Of a DNA stretch of 64,000 nucleotides, positions 47,433 to 59,300 are shown piece by piece; the first letter of the stretch is position 1, and the number at the start of each line of letters is the position of its first letter. A model generated the notes under the pieces. That model was not told the origin of the DNA. It saw only the letters and a program-made list of their open reading frames with translations, and ran no database searches. The position numbers and the translations under genes were made by a program. Origin of the DNA: Anaeramoeba ignava (Eukaryota > Metamonada > Anaeramoebidae); assembly GCA_028826165.1 (NCBI GenBank), contig JAPDFW010000136.1:124001-188000 (forward strand), in the 5' to 3' direction.

Positions 47433-50400
47433 ATGTTAAATCAAAAAAAAAGTCAAATTATTCAACATAAAAAATTAAAGGAAATGATAATTTCAATTGA
47501 AAATAATTTTTTAATAAATCAAAACTATGAAATTAAAAAGACAAGTTTTGTTCTTCGTGTTCAAGATTGTGATCAAGAAACTCGTTCATTTTTTGATTCT
47601 CAACCTTTTTATAAAATTAAATTTGAAGTTGATATTTCTCTTTATCTTTGTCAAAATATTGCAGCTGATTTTTTAGTTTTAATAAATGATTTTTTAAATT
47701 TTAAATCTCAAAAAACAATTGATGCTATTTCTCAAATTTTAGATGATTTGAAAAAGAGAATTGATTTATTTATTCAATTTATTAAAAAAAATCAAAATTT
47801 ACAAAAATCTGAAAAAAAGAATTTATCAAATTTTAAATCAATGAAGTTACCAATTTCTTTAAAGCAAAATAAAATTGAAAATAAAATTGAAAATAAAATT
47901 GAAAATAAAATTAAAAACAAAATTGAAAATAAAATTGAAAATCAAAATCAAAATCAAATTGAAAATCAAAATCAAAATAAAATTCAAAATAAAATTGAAA
48001 ACAAAATTGAAAACAAAATTGAAAACAAAATTGAAAATCAAAATAAAATTGAAAATCAAAATCAAATTCAAATTCAAAATCAAAATCAAATTCAAAATCA
48101 AAATCAAAATCAAAATCAAATTCAAAATCAAATTCAAAATAAAATTGAAAACAAAATTGAAAACAAAATTGAAAATCAAAATCAAAATCAAAATCAAAAT
48201 CAAAATCAAAATCAAAATCAAAATCAAATTAAAATTGAAAATCAAAATCAAAATCAAAATCAAATTCAAAATCAAATTCAAAATCAAATTCAAAATCAAA
48301 TTCAAAATCAAAATCAAAATGAAAATCAAAATCAAATTCAAATTGAAATTGAAAATCAAAATCAAAATCAAATTCAAATTGAAAATAATGAAAATCAAAA
48401 TCAAAATCAAAATCAAAATCAAATTCAAAATCGAAATCAAATTCAAAATCAAAATCAAATTGAAAATCAAAATCAAATTCAAATTGAAAATAATGAAAAT
48501 CAAAATGAAAATCAAAATCAAAATCAAAATGAAATCCCAAAAATTATCAAACATCATATTTTTAATGCTAAGAAAAAATTTCAAAAACAAATACTTAATT
48601 CAATTATTTTCCCAAAACCTAAAAAAGAAATATCAGCAAAAATAAAACAAAATGAAAATAAAAATTTGAATAAAAACTCAAGTAATTCTGAAACAAATGA
48701 AGAAATCAAGGAAAAAAAAGAACCAAACATAAACTTAACAGAAAATATAAGAAAAGAAAATGATAATAAAATTGTTAAGGATAATGAAAAAAAGGAAAAT
48801 ATTCAAAATATTGAAAATTCACCATTAAAACAAATTCCAAAAATTGAAACACTTCCTCCACCACCAAAACTTATAAAAAAAGCAAATTCACAAATATTTA
48901 AAGATATAAAAGAAAATGAAAATAAAAATGAAAATGAAAAAGAATTGGAAGATTTTGTCAAAGTTTTTCTTCCTGATGGAACATACCGCACTTTTAAAAT
49001 TACAGACAAAACAACCATTCAAGAACTTAATGATATTGTTCATGGAAAACTACAACTTATTGGAGAATTTATTGATTTCATTTTAATTGAACAAAAGGGA
49101 AAAGAAGAAAGAATTCTCCAACCAAAACTCAAAGTAAATTATATTCGTTCTAAATGGACTGATGATAATATTGATGATTTTGAACGATTGGTATACAAAA
49201 AAAAATCGGAAATTATTACCAAAAACATACTCAAAACAGAAGATAAAATGATAACAAGAATTTATTTTGAAGATGGATCATTTAAAACAGTCCAAATTAC
49301 AAACAGAACAAAATGCATGGATCTTGTTAAGGCAATTAGTAAGAAAATTCGATTGGATCATTTTGGTGGATTTGAAATTTTTGAAAAAATTTTTGTTTCC
49401 GATTTGGATTCAGTCCAAGGAAATCAAGCCAAAGAAACAAATATTGAGAAATCAAATATTCAACAAAATTCAAGTGTTATAAATGATTCAATGAAACTCA
49501 GACAATCAAGATATTCAAAAATGAATGTTCAATTTGGAAGAGGAAAATTTCGATATCGACTTTGTGAAAATGATGAAAAACCTTTTGAAATTATTCGTGA
49601 TTGGGAAAATAACTCAATTTATGGATTTCTTGTTTTTAGAGACAGTGGGTTTTCAGTTCCCACAAGAAGAAGTGCAATGTATAAAGGATTTTATTTATCT
49701 GAAGAAAAGATTAAGATTATTAAGAAAGAGGAAGAAGAAGAAGAAAGAAGAAAAATGAATCAATTTAAACAAAAAACTTCAATTTTGAATTTACTTGAAA
49801 ATGAAAAAGAAAATCAAAATCAAAATCAAAATCAAAATCAAAATCAAAACGAAAATAAAATTGAAAATCAAAATCAAAATCAAAATCAAAATCAAAATCA
49901 AAATCAAAATCAAAATCAAAACGAAAATGAAAATGAAAATAAAATTGAAAATCAAAATCAAAATCAAAATCAAAATCAAAATCAAAATCAAAATCAAAAT
50001 CAAATTAAAATTGAAAATCAAATTAAAATTGAAAATCAAAATTTAAAAGAAAATCAAAATCAAATTAAGTTGAATATAAATAATCCAAATTTAAACCCAA
50101 AAAGTATTGTATTTTCTATTGAAGGAGACTATACTGGTGTTGTTCAATATCTTTCAGATGAAAAAGAAAATAAATGGATTAATACATTTTTATCTTTACA
50201 AGGAAATCGAATTTATTTGTTTTTAAATTTCGATTCATTAACTCCAACTGAAACTATTTCATTAATTAATGCACAACTTAATGCAAATAGAGATAAATTA
50301 TTTTCATATAATAAGAAATATGTATTTTCAGTAACAACAATTGAAGGAGAAGTTTATTGTTTTTCCTGTTCTTCATTAAAACAAGTTCTTGGTTGGAAAA

Positions 50401-52034
50401 GGTTTAAAAAATAATTTAATTCAATTCAAAATTAATTCAATTCAAAATTAATTCAATTCAAAATTAAATAAAATTAATTCAATTTAAAATTAAATAAAAT
50501 TAATTCAATTTAAAATTAATTCAATTCAAAATTAATTCAATTCAAAAATAATTCAATTCAAAATTAATTCAATTCAAAATTAATTCAATTCAAAATTAAT
50601 TCAATTCAAAATTAATTCAATTTAAAATTAATTCAATTCAAAATTAATTCAATTCAAAAATAATTCAATTCAAAATTAATTCAATTTAAAATTAATTCAA
50701 TTCAAAATTAATTCAATTCAAAATTAATTCAATTTAAAATTAATTCAATTCAAAATTAATTCAATTCAAAAATATTTCAATTTAAAATTAATTCAATTTA
50801 AAATTAATTCAATTTAAAATTAATTCAATTTAAAATTAATTCAATTTAAAATTAATTCAATTCAAAATTAATTCAATTCAATTCAAAAATATTTCAATTT
50901 AAAATTAATTCAATTTAAAATTAATTCAATTCAAAATTAATTCAATTCAAAATTAATTCAATTTAAAATTAATTTAATTTAAAATTAATTCAATTCAAAA
51001 TTAAATAAAATCAATTTAATTCAAAATTAATTCAATTTAAAATTAATTCAATTCAAAATTAGTTCAATTTAAAATAATTCAATTTAAAATTAATTCAATT
51101 TAAAATTAATTCAAAATTAATTTAATTCAAAATTAATTCAATTCAAAATTAATTCAATTTAAAATTAATTCAATTTAAAATTAATTCAATTTAAAATTAA
51201 TTTAATTTAAAAATTAATTCAATTTAAAATTAATTTAATTTAAAAATATATTTTAATTGCAAAAATAGAAACGTCCAAAATAAAATAAGAAAAATTGGAA
51301 CAGGATCAATTACATTATCACAAACAAATATTCGAAATCAAATCAAAAGAGAAACATATGTACGAGAAAAACTACAACAAAAAGTATTTCGAAATTGGAT
51401 CAATCATCAGTTAAAAAAAGGAGGATACGAAGATCTACTAGTAACTAATATTTGCAAAGATTTAAGCGATGGAATTGTATTATGTAGACTAGCAGAAATA
51501 ATAACACAAAAAACATTAAGAATTCATTTAAATCCAACAACAATATTGAAAAAATTAGACAATTTATCAACTTTTATAAACTTTATTCAACAAGAAGAAG
51601 TCAAACTAATGTTTGTTTCTCCAGAAGATATTCTTGATGGAAAAAAACAAAATATTATGTCTTTAATTTGGGCTCTTATTTATCAACTTGAAAATAAAAG
51701 TGAATCAAGAAGTGATTTGTTAAAGTGGGTCAGAGAATCATTGAAAAAAGTTAATATCGGTTCTCAAAGAATAGATAATTTTGATACTTGTTTTCAATCA
51801 GGAATTATTTTTAATGCTTTACTTTATTCAAAAAATCAAAACTTAATTGATCCTAAAAATTTAAGTCGAAATCAAAAAGATTTTTTTGACAACTTGAAAA
51901 TTGCTTTTGAAAATGCAAAAAATTTTTTTGGAATTGAGAATATTTTGGAACCTATTGATTTGATTGATTCTCCTGATGAACATTCAATTATGACTTTCTG
52001 CTTTTTATTGAAAAAGGCTTTTCAAAATTTGTAG
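47433..52034 (+). CDS. RA-RA-PH-CH-CH scaffold: Ras-linked actin-binding protein
   Basis: Exons 47433-50401 and 51269-52034, joined AG|A in frame; 1244 residues, TAG stop. Order: unnamed helical N-terminus (1-140); Asn/Gln/Ile/Glu/Lys low-complexity tract (147-368); Lys/Glu linker; Ras-association-like domain (~507-590, FVKVFLPDGTYRTFKITDKT); a second similar one (~610-690, TRIYFEDGSFKTVQITNRT); second NQ tract (~790-875); PH domain (~885-990, DYTGVVQYLSDEKENKW ... VYCFSCSSLKQVLGWKR); tandem calponin-homology domains (~1020-1125, KVFRNWINHQL, DLSDGIVLCRLAEII; ~1140-1240, LLKWVRESL, CFQSGIIFNALL, DSPDEHSIMTFCFLL). The CH pair is the alpha-actinin/filamin actin-binding type. RA-PH pairs are known from RIAM/lamellipodin/Grb7. 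I infer a Ras/Rap-responsive, membrane-bound actin organiser. Confidence 0.82.
47867..48535 (+). repeat. Coding AAATCA/AAATTG hexamer tract (Asn/Gln/Ile/Glu)
   Basis: In-frame repeats AAT-CAA, AAA-ATT-GAA and AAT-GAA give NQNQ, NKIE and NENE. It is the same hexamer family as the non-coding blocks at 36418-37590 and 53552-54322. A second tract lies at 49795-50060. Confidence 0.9.
50402..51268 (+). repeat. Intron of AATTCAATTCAAAATT repeats
   Basis: A GT-AG intron (GTTTAAAAAAT...AAAAATAG) separating the PH from the CH domains, made of TTAATTCAATTCAAAA and TTAATTCAATTTAAAA units of about 16 bases. The splice restores WKRNVQNK. Confidence 0.9.
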
Positions 52035-52250
52035 TTTTTGGATTTCATTCAAAACTTAATATTTCATTTTCATTTTCTTTTTCTATTTCTTTTTTCTTTT
52101 TCTATTTTCTTTTTCTTTTTCTTTTTGGTAAAGTTTGTGAATTATTTTTGATTCAAATTTTAAAAAAAAAATCGGAAAAAAAATTCTTTTATTTTATTTC
52201 TTTTTTTTTTTCCTTTTTTTTTTTCATTTTTTTCATTTCTTTTATTTAAA

Positions 52251-55200
52251 ATGTCTTCAAAAGAAACTGAATATTATGATATTTTAGGAATTTTACCAAA
52301 TGCTTCTGAAGTAAAATTTAAAATTCTAATTGAAATATTTTATTAATTTATTTTATTTTTTATTTTTATTTTTTTATTTGAAGGATGAAATTAAAAAAGC
52401 TTTTAGATTATTAGCTTTAAAATATCATCCAGATAGAAATCCAAATGGAGGAGAAAAAGTAATTTACAAAAAAAAAGTGGAATAAAATTATATTAAATAT
52501 TAATTTAAATATTATATTAAATATTAATTTAAATATTATATTAAATATTAATTTAAATATTAATTTAAATATTAATTTAAATATTAATTTAAATATTAAT
52601 TTAAATATTAATTTAAATATTAATTTAAATATTAATTTAAATATTAATTTAAATATAAATTTAAATATTAATTTAAATATTAATTCTAAAAAAAAGTGGA
52701 TCATGTTAAATATTTTTTTTTGTTTATTCTTTTCAATTTAGTTTACACAAATATCTGAAGCTTATCAAATTTTAAGTGATCCAATAAAAAGAAAAGAATA
52801 TGATAATTATGGAAAACAAGGAAAACCACCTATTTTCACTTTTTTTGGTTTGTTTTTCTTTTTTTTTTTTTGATTGTTAATTTAGATTTTTAAATTTGAT
52901 TTTTATTAGAAAAAGAAAAAGAAAATCAAGAAAGAGGAGAAGATAATATTCAACAAATTGAAGTTTCTTTAGAAAATCTTTATAATGGAAAAAAAACAGA
53001 ATTTAAAATTAAAAAAGAAATTATTTGTCCAGAATGTAATGGGTAAATTAAAATTAAAATTAAAATTAAAATTAAAATTAAAATTAAAAATAAAATTAAA
53101 TTTAAAATTAAAATCAAAATTCAAATTAAAATTAAAATCAAAATTATAATTAAAATTAAAATTAAAATTAAAATTAAAATTAAAATTAAAATTAAAATTA
53201 AAATTAAAATTTAAAATTCGGAAAAAAATTTTATAAATCGGAAAAATATTTTATGTTAAAAAATAAATTAGAAAAGGTTCAACTTCTTCTGTAATTACTC
53301 AAAAATGTCTTGAATGTAGAGGAACTGGTTATTATATTTTTATGAGAGAAATTGGATTTGGACTCATTCAACAAGATAAAGCACAATGTCCTTTTTGTTT
53401 GGGAACTGGTGAAATTATTCCTGAAAAATTTAGATGCAAAAAATGTCAAGGAACAAAAATTGTTAAAGAAAAAAAGAAACTAGAAGTTTTTATTGATAAA
53501 GGAATGAAAGAAGGAGATAAAATTGTTTTTTATGGAGAAGGAAATCAACAAGTACTTTTTTTCCAATTAAAATCAAAATCAAAATCAAAATCAAAATTAA
53601 AATCAAAATCAAAATCAAAATTAAAATCAAAATTAAAATCAAAATCAAAATTAAAATTAAAATCAAAATTAAAATTAAAATCAAAATCAAAATCAAAATC
53701 AAAATCAAAATCAAAATTAAAATCAAAATAAAAATCAAAATCAAAATCAAAATTAAAATAAATCAAAATTAAAATCAAAATCAAAATTAAAATCAAAATC
53801 AAAAACAAATTCAAAATTAAAATTAAAATTAAAATCAAAATTAAAATTAAAATTAAAATTAAAATTAAAATTAAAATTAAAATTAAAATTAAAATTAAAA
53901 TTAAAATTAAAATCAAAATCAAAATCAAAATCAAAATTATAATCAAAATCAAAAATCAAAATCAAAATCAAAATCAAAATCAAAATCAAAATCAAAATCA
54001 AAATAAAATTGAAAATAAAATTGAAAATCAAAATTAAAATTATTATAATTAAAACCAAAATCAAAATCAAAATTAAAATAAATCAAAACCAAAATCAAAA
54101 TTAAAATCAAAATTAAAATTAAAATTTAAATTAAAATCAAAATTAAAATCAAAATCAAAATCAAAATCAAAATCAAAATCAAAATCAAAATTAAAATCAA
54201 AATCAAAATCAAAATCAAAATCAAAATCAAAATTGAAATCAAAATTGAAATTAAAATTAAAATCAAAATCAAAATCAAAATTAAAATCAAAATCAAAATC
54301 AAAATTATAATTATAATTAAAGGTTGGAATTTATCCAGGTGATGTTATTCTTATTATTAAAGAACAAAAGCATCCAATTTTTCAAAGAAGAGGAGTAGAT
54401 TTATATATGAAACATAAAATGAATTTAACAGATGCACTTTGTGGATTTGAATTTAAAGTTAAACATCTCGATGATTCAATTTTTGTAGTAAAATCAAAAG
54501 AAGGACAAATTATTAAACCAGGAGAAATTCTTGGAATTGAAGGAAAAGGAATGCCTTATAAAGAAAGACCTTATAAATTTGGAAATTTATTTATCAAGTT
54601 TCATGTCAAATTTCCTAATAAAGGATTTTTGAATCAAGAAAGAAAAGAAGTAATTTCCTTTTACAAATCTTTTGAGAAAACTTCATTTTTATTTTCTTCT
54701 TTTATTTTTTCTTCTAAATTCAAAATTTAGTTCCTCCAAAAACTTATGAATTTGGATAAATTTATTGGCAATATAAGTTTAAAGAAAATGAAAAAAGATA
54801 TTAAAAAAATGAACAAAGAGAGCAAATCAAAATCAAAATCAAAATCAAAAAATGAAAAGAAATTCAAATTGAAAAAAAAGGATGAAACTTCAAATAGTGA
54901 ATCAAATAATGAATCAAATAGTAAATCAAATAATGAATCAAATAATGAATCAAATAGTAAATCAAATAATGAATCAGATAGTGAATTAGATAGTGAATTA
55001 GATAGTGAATCAAATAATGAATCAAATAATGAATCAAATAATGAATCAAAAAGTGAATCAAAAAGTGAAACACAATCAGAAACTTATTCAGATTCTGAAT
55101 CAAAAAGTCAATCAAAAAGTCAATCAAATAGTAAATCAAAAAGTAAATCAAAAAGTAAATCAGATAATGAATTAGATAATGAATCAAAAAGTCAATCAAA

Positions 55201-55969
55201 AAGTAAATCAAAAAGTAAATCAAAAAGTAAATCAAAAAGTAAATCAAAAAGTCAATCAAAAAGTCAATCAAAAAGTAAATCAAAAAGTAAATCAAAAAGT
55301 CAATCAAAAAGTCAATCAAAAAGTCAATCAAAAAGTCAATCGAAAAGTAAATCAAAAAGTCAATCAAAAAGTAAATCAAAAAGTCAATCAAAAAGTCAAT
55401 CAAAAAGTAAATCAGATAATGAATTAGATAATGAATCAAAAAGTCAATCAAAAAGTCAATCAAAAAGTCAATCAAAAAGTCAATCAAAAAGTCAATCAAA
55501 AAGTAAATCAAAAAGTAAATCAGATAATGAATTAGATAATGAATCAAATAATGAATCAAATAGTGAATCAAATAATGAATCACATAGTGAATCAAATAGT
55601 GAATTAGATAGTGAATCAAATAGTGAATCAAATAATGAATCAAATAATGAATCAAATAGTGAATTAGATAATGAATTAGATAGTGAATCAGATAATGAAT
55701 TGAAAAGTGAATCAAACTCTGAATCTGAATCTGAATCTGAATCTGAAAAAGAAAAAGAAAAAGAAAAAGAAAAAAAATTGGATAATCGATCAATTTTTGA
55801 TGAAATTCTTGATTCTTATCATTATGAATATGAAGAAAATGATGATGGAGTACATTTTTTTACAGCAACTAAAATTAAACAAGATTCAAGAAATCAAAAT
55901 GATAGAAGAAATTATTTTGAAGAAAATTATAATGAGAGAATTCCAACAATGGGATGCGAACAAATGTGA
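52251..55969 (+). CDS. DNAJA: Class A DnaJ (Hsp40) co-chaperone with long Ser/Lys/Asn insert and CaaX end
   Basis: Exons 52251-52310, 52384-52458, 52742-52847, 52910-53042, 53272-53551, 54323-54649, 54731-55969; 739 residues versus about 400 in the family. J domain (1-62) with HPD in [13 protein letters not shown]. Four zinc motifs: [37 protein letters not shown]-terminal substrate domain with [10 protein letters not shown] and GIEGKGMP. From about residue 355, a ~300-residue tract of KSKSQS / NNESNS / DNELDN repeats splits the usual tail. The tail then resumes with [18 protein letters not shown], which resembles the DNAJA1 tail, and ends in GCEQM. C-E-Q-M is a CaaX box with X=Met, so farnesylation and membrane association are likely. 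It stimulates Hsp70 ATPase in the cytosol or on membranes. Confidence 0.93.
52459..52741 (+). repeat. DnaJ intron 2: ATTAATTTAAAT repeats
   Basis: A GT-AG intron with about 15 copies of the dodecamer AATATTAATTTA. Confidence 0.9.
53043..53271 (+). repeat. DnaJ intron 4: AAAATT hexamers
   Basis: A GT-AG intron between CPECNG and KGSTSS, largely (AAAATT)n, then two CGGAAAAA-type units at about 53219 and 53239. Confidence 0.88.
53552..54322 (+). repeat. DnaJ intron 5: AAATCA/AAATTA hexamers
   Basis: A GT-AG intron (GTACTTTTT...AATTAAAG) of 771 bases, mostly AAATCA and AAATTA hexamers. Splicing restores GEGNQQVGIYPGD. Confidence 0.92.
54815..55755 (+). repeat. Coding dodecamer tract AAAAGTCAATCA/AATAATGAATCA (DnaJ insert)
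   Basis: About 75 copies of a 12-base unit giving [16 protein letters not shown] and DNEL tetrapeptides. Basic (KSKS/KSQS) and acidic (NNES/DSEL) blocks alternate, so the charge is patterned along the insert. The tract ends in [15 protein letters not shown]. Confidence 0.92.
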
Positions 55970-56376
55970 AAAAATATATTCCAAATTATTAAAAATATTC
56001 CAAAAATATATTCCAAAAATATATCCCAAATTATTAAATATATTCCAAAAATATATTCCAAAAATATATTCCAAAAATATATTCCAAATTATTAAATATA
56101 TTCCAAAAATATATTCCAAATTATTAAATATATTCCAAATTAAAAATATTCCAAATTAATAATAAAGAATAATTTTAAATCTTTCTTGTTTTAAATTGTT
56201 TTAAATTGTTTTTAAATTGTTTTAAATTGTTTTAAATTGTTTTTAAAAATTGTTTTAAATTGTTTTAAATTGTTTTAAATTGTTTTAAATTGTTTTAAAA
56301 ATTGGTTTTAAATTTTAAGTTGTAAGTTTTAAATTGTAATTTTTAATTATAAATTGTAATTGTAAATTGAAAAAAT
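55970..56376. repeat. Convergent intergenic repeats
   Basis: ATATTCCAAAAATATATTCC units (55975-56155), then TTGTTTTAAATTGTTTTAAA units (56180-56310). No gene seen; it separates the 3' ends of DnaJ (+) and the multi-PH gene (-). Confidence 0.85.
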
Positions 56377-59300
56377 TTAAATATCATTCTTATGATCTCC
56401 ACTCATTTCAAAACGTTCTTTTTGAATAATTTTTCTTCCAATTCTTGATCTCAAACCTGGTTTTGGTTTTTCATCATTTTCTGAATCAACATCCAAATGA
56501 TCAGAATCATTTTCTTGTCCTGAATCACCACTTTCCAAATCTTCGAAAATAAGTTCCAAATTTTCAAGATTATTTTTCATTTCCAAAATATGTTGAAAAA
56601 ACATTTCGGGAAATAATTGAAGATCACCAAAATAAAAAACAAAAACAGAAGCATCAGAAAGAGAGTTATCAGTTGAATCCTCATCAGACTCATTGTCCGA
56701 ATCAGGAAAATAATACAATTCGATAAGTTTGTTTGAATTCAACTTCAAATTAATTGAAGAATAAGAAACAAGATTTCTGGAAGTTTGAGTGGAAATTTCA
56801 AGTTTGTTATTGTCCATCAAAATGGAAACAGGCTGGATCGGGGATCCATCAATAGAACAGTCTGCCTGTATGAAGTCGACAGAAAGAATGTCTTGGATCA
56901 CTGAAAGACCAAGAAGAACATGATAAAGTTGGATCAAATTACGCTCATCAAAATCGAACCGAGTTTTTTGGAAATTATTTTCGATTATCAAGTGATTTTT
57001 GGATTTTGTGAATTGAAACCCATTCTGGAGATTGATCCTGTTTTGTTTCTTCGTGGTTTCATTTGTGATTTCAATGCTTGTATTGATTATTCTCATGACA
57101 ACTGGAGTGACAGTGTTCATTTCCGAATTTACAAGTATTACATTGAAATTTCCAAGTGAATTAATAAGAAGAAGTTTTGATTCAATTGATTCGGGTTGAG
57201 TGATTTGTTTGGACAAAGTGTGCTGCTCAAAAATGGGGTATGTTGACAGTCTGATTGACTGAATAAAAGCGGATAAATCCTCAACGGAAAGAAATTTTAT
57301 AATGAAATCTGTGTTGAAATCAAAATTGATTTTCAAGGTTTGCGAGTGATTTGAAGGAATATAAAGGATTTCTGTGAATTTTGCAAAGTACGTTTTGAAA
57401 ATTTTTCTCTCCTTTTGCTTAATTGAAATGCCGTTGGGATGGATTTTCAGAAATCCGTTGCGAAAAGCGCCGATTGCATTTGAAAAGATGATTTTCATCT
57501 CCTTTTTTTCAATTGATTCATGTTTAAAGAAATCTTGACGTGAATTAAATCTCACAAGTTTGTCGATTAAATCTCTTGCTTTTTCTTGCGAATCAACTTG
57601 GAATTCCAGTTGCACAATTTGGTTCTCAATTCCAAATTCTTTTGTTTTGAATGAAATGGTGAATTTTTCATATGTTTCTTTTTCAAAAGAAAAATTAGTT
57701 CGATTTGGAATCAAATATTCTGTTGTTTGATCTGTATATGATTCTGTAACTAGCATTTTTCCAAAATAAAAGGAAATCTCACATTCGCCAAGATTTTCGT
57801 CGTTTTTCATCATGTTATTAACAGTTGCTTCGTTTTCTTTGTTCTTTTCAATTTGCAGAAGAGTTTGTGGATTCGAAAGAAAAATTTGGTAAATATTTTG
57901 AGTTCGAATGAATATTTTCTTAAAAGTCATCAAATCAATGATATTATAAAATTGGAGGGTGATAAATCTTTGGAATCCAAGAAGAAGTTGCAATTTTGTT
58001 TGGATAATTTTTTGGATTGGATTTTTGTTTTTAGAATTTTTGTTTTTAGAATTTTTGTCTTTAAAACTTTTCTCTTTAAAACTTTTCTCTTTAAAACTTT
58101 TCTCTTTAAAACTTTTCTCTTTAAAACTTTTCTCTTTAAAACTTTTCTCTTTAAAACTTTTCTCTTTAAAATTTTTCTCTTTAAAATCATTCTCAATAAA
58201 ATCAGTCACAATATTCAATTGAACAATCGATGAGAAATCAAGTGATAGTGAAAGTTCTTGATTATCACTTTGCAAAACACGATAATTTTCAAATTCATCA
58301 AGTTCATCCAAAATTTCACTTGAATCATCGTCTTGTGAAAATGCTTGAAATGTTGTGATTGTAAAAGTATCTGATTCAATAGTAACTTGAGCAGGGGTGT
58401 TTTCATGAGAAGATTGCATTATACATTCAAAGGTATATTTTTTCATTGAACTCCACCAAGATTGAATAAGTGGAGACACTTGCTTTCTTAAATTGTGGAA
58501 TTCAAGAAGAAATCCAGTATAAGCTTCATAAGAAGGGAATTTGACCAAAATAAACACGAATTCATCGAGCAAAAACTGATATTCAGTACATCTTCCAAAA
58601 GATTCAGCAAATAACTTGGAAAAAGCAGTGTAATTTCGTGATATTCTTTTGGATCCAAAAATAACTTCGAAATGATCTTGAAAAAGCGCAATTCTCGCGT
58701 CGGAAAAATATCTGCGAAAAGAATCAAGAACGGATACGTGATAGACACTTGCGTCTTCTGAAGTCAATTTCGTCATTTTTTCTCCATCAAGAATTTCTTC
58801 GATCACATACTCGTTTTTTTTATTCAAAGAAATATTTTTTGTTTCTTGGGTTTGAGATGGTGTGATCAGAAAATAATCGTGGAATTCAGCTTCAATTCTT
58901 TGTGTTAATATGTGCTCCTTTTCGGTTTTCATTTGCCGAATCAAAGAAATGATGTTCACAAACAAATCTCTTTCAAATGAATTTTTCATCAAGAAAACAA
59001 TTTTTTTGAATGAAGTTGCTTGAAATATAAGGTGATTTGGTTTGTATTCATGAATATAAATGATTTGGTCGTTGTTATTTAAAGAGAAACTAAAATTTGT
59101 TGGTTGAATTTTGATTTGATTTCTTAATCGATTTTGATATTGATTTTGATTTTGATTTTTATTTTGATTTTGATTTTGATTTTGATTTTGATATTGATTT
59201 TGATATTGATTTTGATATTGATTTTGATTTTGATTTTGATTTTCATTTTCATTTTCATTTTCATTTTCATTTGCATTTTTGATCCGAATTGTATTCAAAC

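Noticed and set aside
47859-48645. Overlapping frames on both strands (Lys-Ile and Ile-Leu-rich)
   Set aside because: Shadows of the hexamer tract encoding the NQ region of the RA-PH-CH protein.
54864-55793. A 309-residue minus-strand frame rich in IHYL/IDFL
   Set aside because: Antisense of the dodecamer tract in the DnaJ insert; composition is dictated by the repeat and no domain is visible.
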